Assembly (NCBI GenBank): GCA_936943465.1
Contig: CAKZJN010000069.1
Location: forward strand, 1 to 7,477
Reading direction: 5' to 3'
Length of the DNA stretch: 7,477 nt
Source of the DNA: an uncultured Rhodoferax sp.
GTDB taxonomy: Bacteria > Pseudomonadota > Gammaproteobacteria > Burkholderiales > Burkholderiaceae_C
Shown: positions 5,637 to 7,477 of the stretch, piece after piece
Layout of the letters: every line of letters starts with the position of its first letter
Numbering within the stretch: the first letter of the stretch is position 1
Position numbers and translations under genes: made by a program
The notes under the pieces: generated by a model
The model's input: the letters and a program-made list of their open reading frames with translations, nothing else
Database searches by the model: none
What the model was told of the DNA's origin: nothing

Positions 5637-6353
5637 ATGACTTCTGTGGAACCCATTCTTGAAGCAAAAGGCCTGCACGCCTGGTACGGCTCCAGCCATG
5701 TGCTGCACGGCGTGGATGTGCGTATCGGCCGCGGCGAAACCATGGGCCTGCTGGGCCGCAACGGCATGGGCAAGAGCACGCTGATTCGCACCCTGCTCGG
5801 TCATGTGGCGCAGCGCGACGGGCACATCAACCTGTTTGGTCAGGACATGTCCAAGGCCAAGCCCTACGAGGTGGCGCGCCTGGGTGTGGCCTATGTGCCC
5901 GAGGGCCGGGGCGTGTTCCCGAATTTGAGTGTGCGCGAGAACCTGATCATGGCGGCCCGCCCCGGGCGCGATGGACGGCGGGAGTGGACCTTTGATCGGG
6001 TGATGGAAACCTTCCCCCGCCTGAAAGAACGCCTCACCAACCTGGGTGCGCAACTATCGGGCGGCGAACAGCAGATGCTTTCCATTGGCCGCGCGCTGAT
6101 GACGCACCCCGAACTGATCATCCTGGACGAAGCCACCGAGGGTCTGGCACCGCTGATCGTGAACGAAATCTGGCGCGTGATCGGCGAGATCCGCAAGAGC
6201 GGCATCGCCACCCTGATCGTGGACCGCGACTACCGCAAGGTGCTGGCACACAGCGACCAGGCGCTGGTGCTGCAAAAGGGTCAGGTGGTGCTGGGGGGCG
6301 ACGCCGAGACGGTGGCGACCAGCGACGCGCTGGCCGGTTTTCTGGGCGTTTAA
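5637..6353 (+). CDS. LivF-type ATP-binding subunit of the aromatic-acid ABC importer
   Basis: This 238-residue ATPase is the partner of the LivG-type subunit and the last gene of the operon. Motifs are: Walker A GRNGMGKST (40-48), the LivF-typical VPEGRGVFPNLSV in the Q-loop region (87-99), a canonical signature LSGGEQQML (140-148), Walker B LIILDEATEGLAP (160-172) with Asp164 and Glu165, and a switch region LIVDRDYRKVLAHSDQ (193-208). The usual H-loop His is Arg197 here. LivF proteins often have Gln at this point, and some relatives have Lys, so the partner's His206 may carry the function in one of two composite sites. The ATG follows the LivG-type stop with zero spacing, and GGGGAA at 5625-5630 is a plausible ribosome site. 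The coding region ends at TAA, just before a GC-rich hairpin in the convergent gap. Confidence 0.94.
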   Translation: MTSVEPILEAKGLHAWYGSSHVLHGVDVRIGRGETMGLLGRNGMGKSTLIRTLLGHVAQRDGHINLFGQDMSKAKPYEVARLGVAYVPEGRGVFPNLSVRENLIMAARPGRDGRREWTFDRVMETFPRLKERLTNLGAQLSGGEQQMLSIGRALMTHPELIILDEATEGLAPLIVNEIWRVIGEIRKSGIATLIVDRDYRKVLAHSDQALVLQKGQVVLGGDAETVATSDALAGFLGV

Positions 6354-6358
6354 AGGAC

Positions 6359-6377
6359 GGGCCGCACTAAGCGGCCC
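6359..6377. terminator. Probable terminator hairpin between convergent operons
   Basis: GGGCCGC (6359-6365), loop ACTAA, and GCGGCCC (6371-6377) form a perfect 7-bp GC stem in the 29-base gap between the LivF-type stop (6353) and the uup stop (6383, other strand). On the + strand no T-run follows. On the - strand the stem is followed by GTCCTTTA, a weak U-tract, so it may work better for the uup transcript or as a shared bidirectional terminator. The placement is the strongest argument. Confidence 0.55.
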
Positions 6378-6382
6378 TCGCC

Positions 6383-7477
6383 TTAAGCGCCGGCGCCGAG
6401 TTCTTCCCAGCGCTCCAGCGCGTGCATCAATTCTTCGTCAATTTGCGCGTTGCGGTTGGTCAGTGCCAGCGCTTTGGCGTTGTCGGTGGCAAACAGGCTG
6501 CCGTCGGCCAACTGCTCCGTGATGTCTTTTTGTTCGGCTTCCAGCGAAGCGATGCGGTCCGGCAGACCGTCGAGTTCGCGTTGCTCCTTGAAGCTCAGTT
6601 TGCGGGCCTTGGCCGCTGGAGCCGCTGGCGTGGCAGGCGCTTTGGCGGCAGGCTCAGCCAGCGGGGTAGCCACCGCTGCGGCGCTCGGTTTGGTAGCCTG
6701 ATCGCGACCGTAGTTGAAGGGTGACGCACCCTTTTGTCCCTTGGCCTGGGCAATCTCGTTGGCGCGCTTGCTCTGCGTCAGCCAGTCGCTCACGCCACCT
6801 TCGTATTCGCGCCAGCGTGCATCGCCCTCAAACGCAATCGTGCTGGTGACCACGTTGTCCAGGAAGGTACGGTCGTGGCTGACCAGAAACACCGTGCCGT
6901 CGTAGTTTTGCAGCAGGTCTTCCAGCAGTTCCAGCGTGTCGATATCGAGGTCGTTGGTCGGCTCGTCCAGCACCAGCACATTGGCGGGGCGGGCGAACAG
7001 GCGTGCCAGCAACAGGCGGTTGCGCTCGCCACCGCTCAGCGAGCGCACCGGCGAATTGGCGCGCGCCGGCGAGAACAAGAAATCGCCCAGGTAGCTCTTG
7101 ACGTGCTTGCGCTGGTTGCCGATCTCGATCCACTCGGAGCCGGGGCTGATGAAGTCCTCCAGCGTGGCGTCCAGGTCCAGGGCGTTGCGCATCTGGTCGA
7201 AGTACGCCACGGTGACGTTGGCACCCAGGCGCACCGTGCCCCAGGGGCTGTGGCCCGGTTCGGGCGCGGGCGCGTTGGCGGGTGCCGGGTCGGGCTGGAT
7301 TTCACCCAATATGAGTTTGAGCAGCGTCGTTTTGCCGGCGCCGTTGGGGCCCAGCAGGCCAATCTTGTCGCCACGCAGCACGGTGGTGGAGAAGTCGCGC
7401 ACGATGGTGCGCGCCGATGTGCCATCGGTGCCTGCAAAGGTCTTGGTGACGTGCACCATCTCCGACACCAGCTTGCC
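6383..7477 (-). CDS. uup: ABC-F family ATPase, Uup type, C-terminal part (5' end outside window)
   Basis: ABC-F proteins are soluble ATPases that act on the ribosome or on nucleic acid rather than in transport. The 364 visible residues are the second ATPase domain and C-terminal tail of a protein normally of about 630 residues. The reading frame is open to the window edge, so the in-frame GTG at 7468 is not the start. By fragment residue: Walker A GPNGAGKTT (43-51), VAYFDQMR (90-97), signature VRSLSGGERNRLLLARLF (144-161), Walker B VLVLDEPTNDLD (167-178), and H-loop VSHDRTFLDNVVT (199-211). The domain order and FDQ, RSLSGGERNRL and EPTNDLD wording match Uup. An Ala/Pro-rich linker (about 261-292) leads to a Lys/Glu-rich helical region (about 295-358) that fits the Uup C-terminal coiled-coil domain. 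A Pro/Ala-rich stretch at 63-78 appears to be an insertion relative to E. coli Uup. It is convergent with the transporter operon and functionally separate. Confidence 0.9.
   Translation of the reverse strand, partial: GKLVSEMVHVTKTFAGTDGTSARTIVRDFSTTVLRGDKIGLLGPNGAGKTTLLKLILGEIQPDPAPANAPAPEPGHSPWGTVRLGANVTVAYFDQMRNALDLDATLEDFISPGSEWIEIGNQRKHVKSYLGDFLFSPARANSPVRSLSGGERNRLLLARLFARPANVLVLDEPTNDLDIDTLELLEDLLQNYDGTVFLVSHDRTFLDNVVTSTIAFEGDARWREYEGGVSDWLTQSKRANEIAQAKGQKGASPFNYGRDQATKPSAAAVATPLAEPAAKAPATPAAPAAKARKLSFKEQRELDGLPDRIASLEAEQKDITEQLADGSLFATDNAKALALTNRNAQIDEELMHALERWEELGAGA

Noticed and set aside
4902..6053. 383-codon - strand frame opposite the two ATPase genes
   Set aside because: It is antisense to two genes with complete ATPase motif sets and has no domain of its own.
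6387..6396. GCGCCGGCGC palindrome at the 3' end of uup
   Set aside because: A short GC-only palindrome in Gly/Ala codons is expected by chance in this composition.

Overview
The window is GC-rich bacterial DNA with tightly packed genes. Protein families, gene order and an intergenic repeat resembling ones I recall from Comamonadaceae (Acidovorax, Polaromonas, Rhodoferax and relatives) suggest a betaproteobacterium of the Burkholderiales. The genus cannot be fixed from sequence reading alone.

Positions 1 to 6353 (+ strand) hold seven genes that read as one transcription unit for uptake and CoA activation of an aromatic acid, most likely benzoate or a close analogue. In order they are: the C-terminal part of a benzoate-CoA ligase (cut by the window start), an alpha/beta hydrolase, a periplasmic type I solute-binding protein, LivH-type and LivM-type permeases, and LivG-type and LivF-type ATPases. 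The last five form a complete ABC importer of the branched-chain amino acid (HAAT) type. Junctions are -4, +10, +155, +1, -4 and 0 bases, so translational coupling is likely everywhere except the 155-base gap after the binding-protein gene. That gap holds two tandem hairpins inside a repeat-like element. The expected flow is: the binding protein captures the aromatic acid in the periplasm, LivHMGF imports it at the cost of ATP, and the ligase traps it as its CoA thioester. The hydrolase's role is unknown; a lactone, ester or thioester substrate linked to the pathway is plausible. Ring-attacking genes (such as boxABC) are not in the window and may lie upstream.

Positions 6354 to 6382 are a short convergent gap with a GC-rich hairpin that probably terminates transcription from one or both sides. 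From 6383 to the window end, on the - strand, is the C-terminal part of an ABC-F ATPase of the Uup type, a translation-associated protein unrelated to the transporter.

I see no tRNA, rRNA, CRISPR array, insertion sequence, prophage gene or toxin-antitoxin pair. The region looks like ordinary catabolic and housekeeping sequence. The most noteworthy items are the hairpin element splitting the importer operon, a near-perfect inverted repeat inside the first permease gene, the uncharacterised hydrolase, and a Pro/Ala-rich insertion in the Uup ATPase domain. I found no convincing undescribed system.
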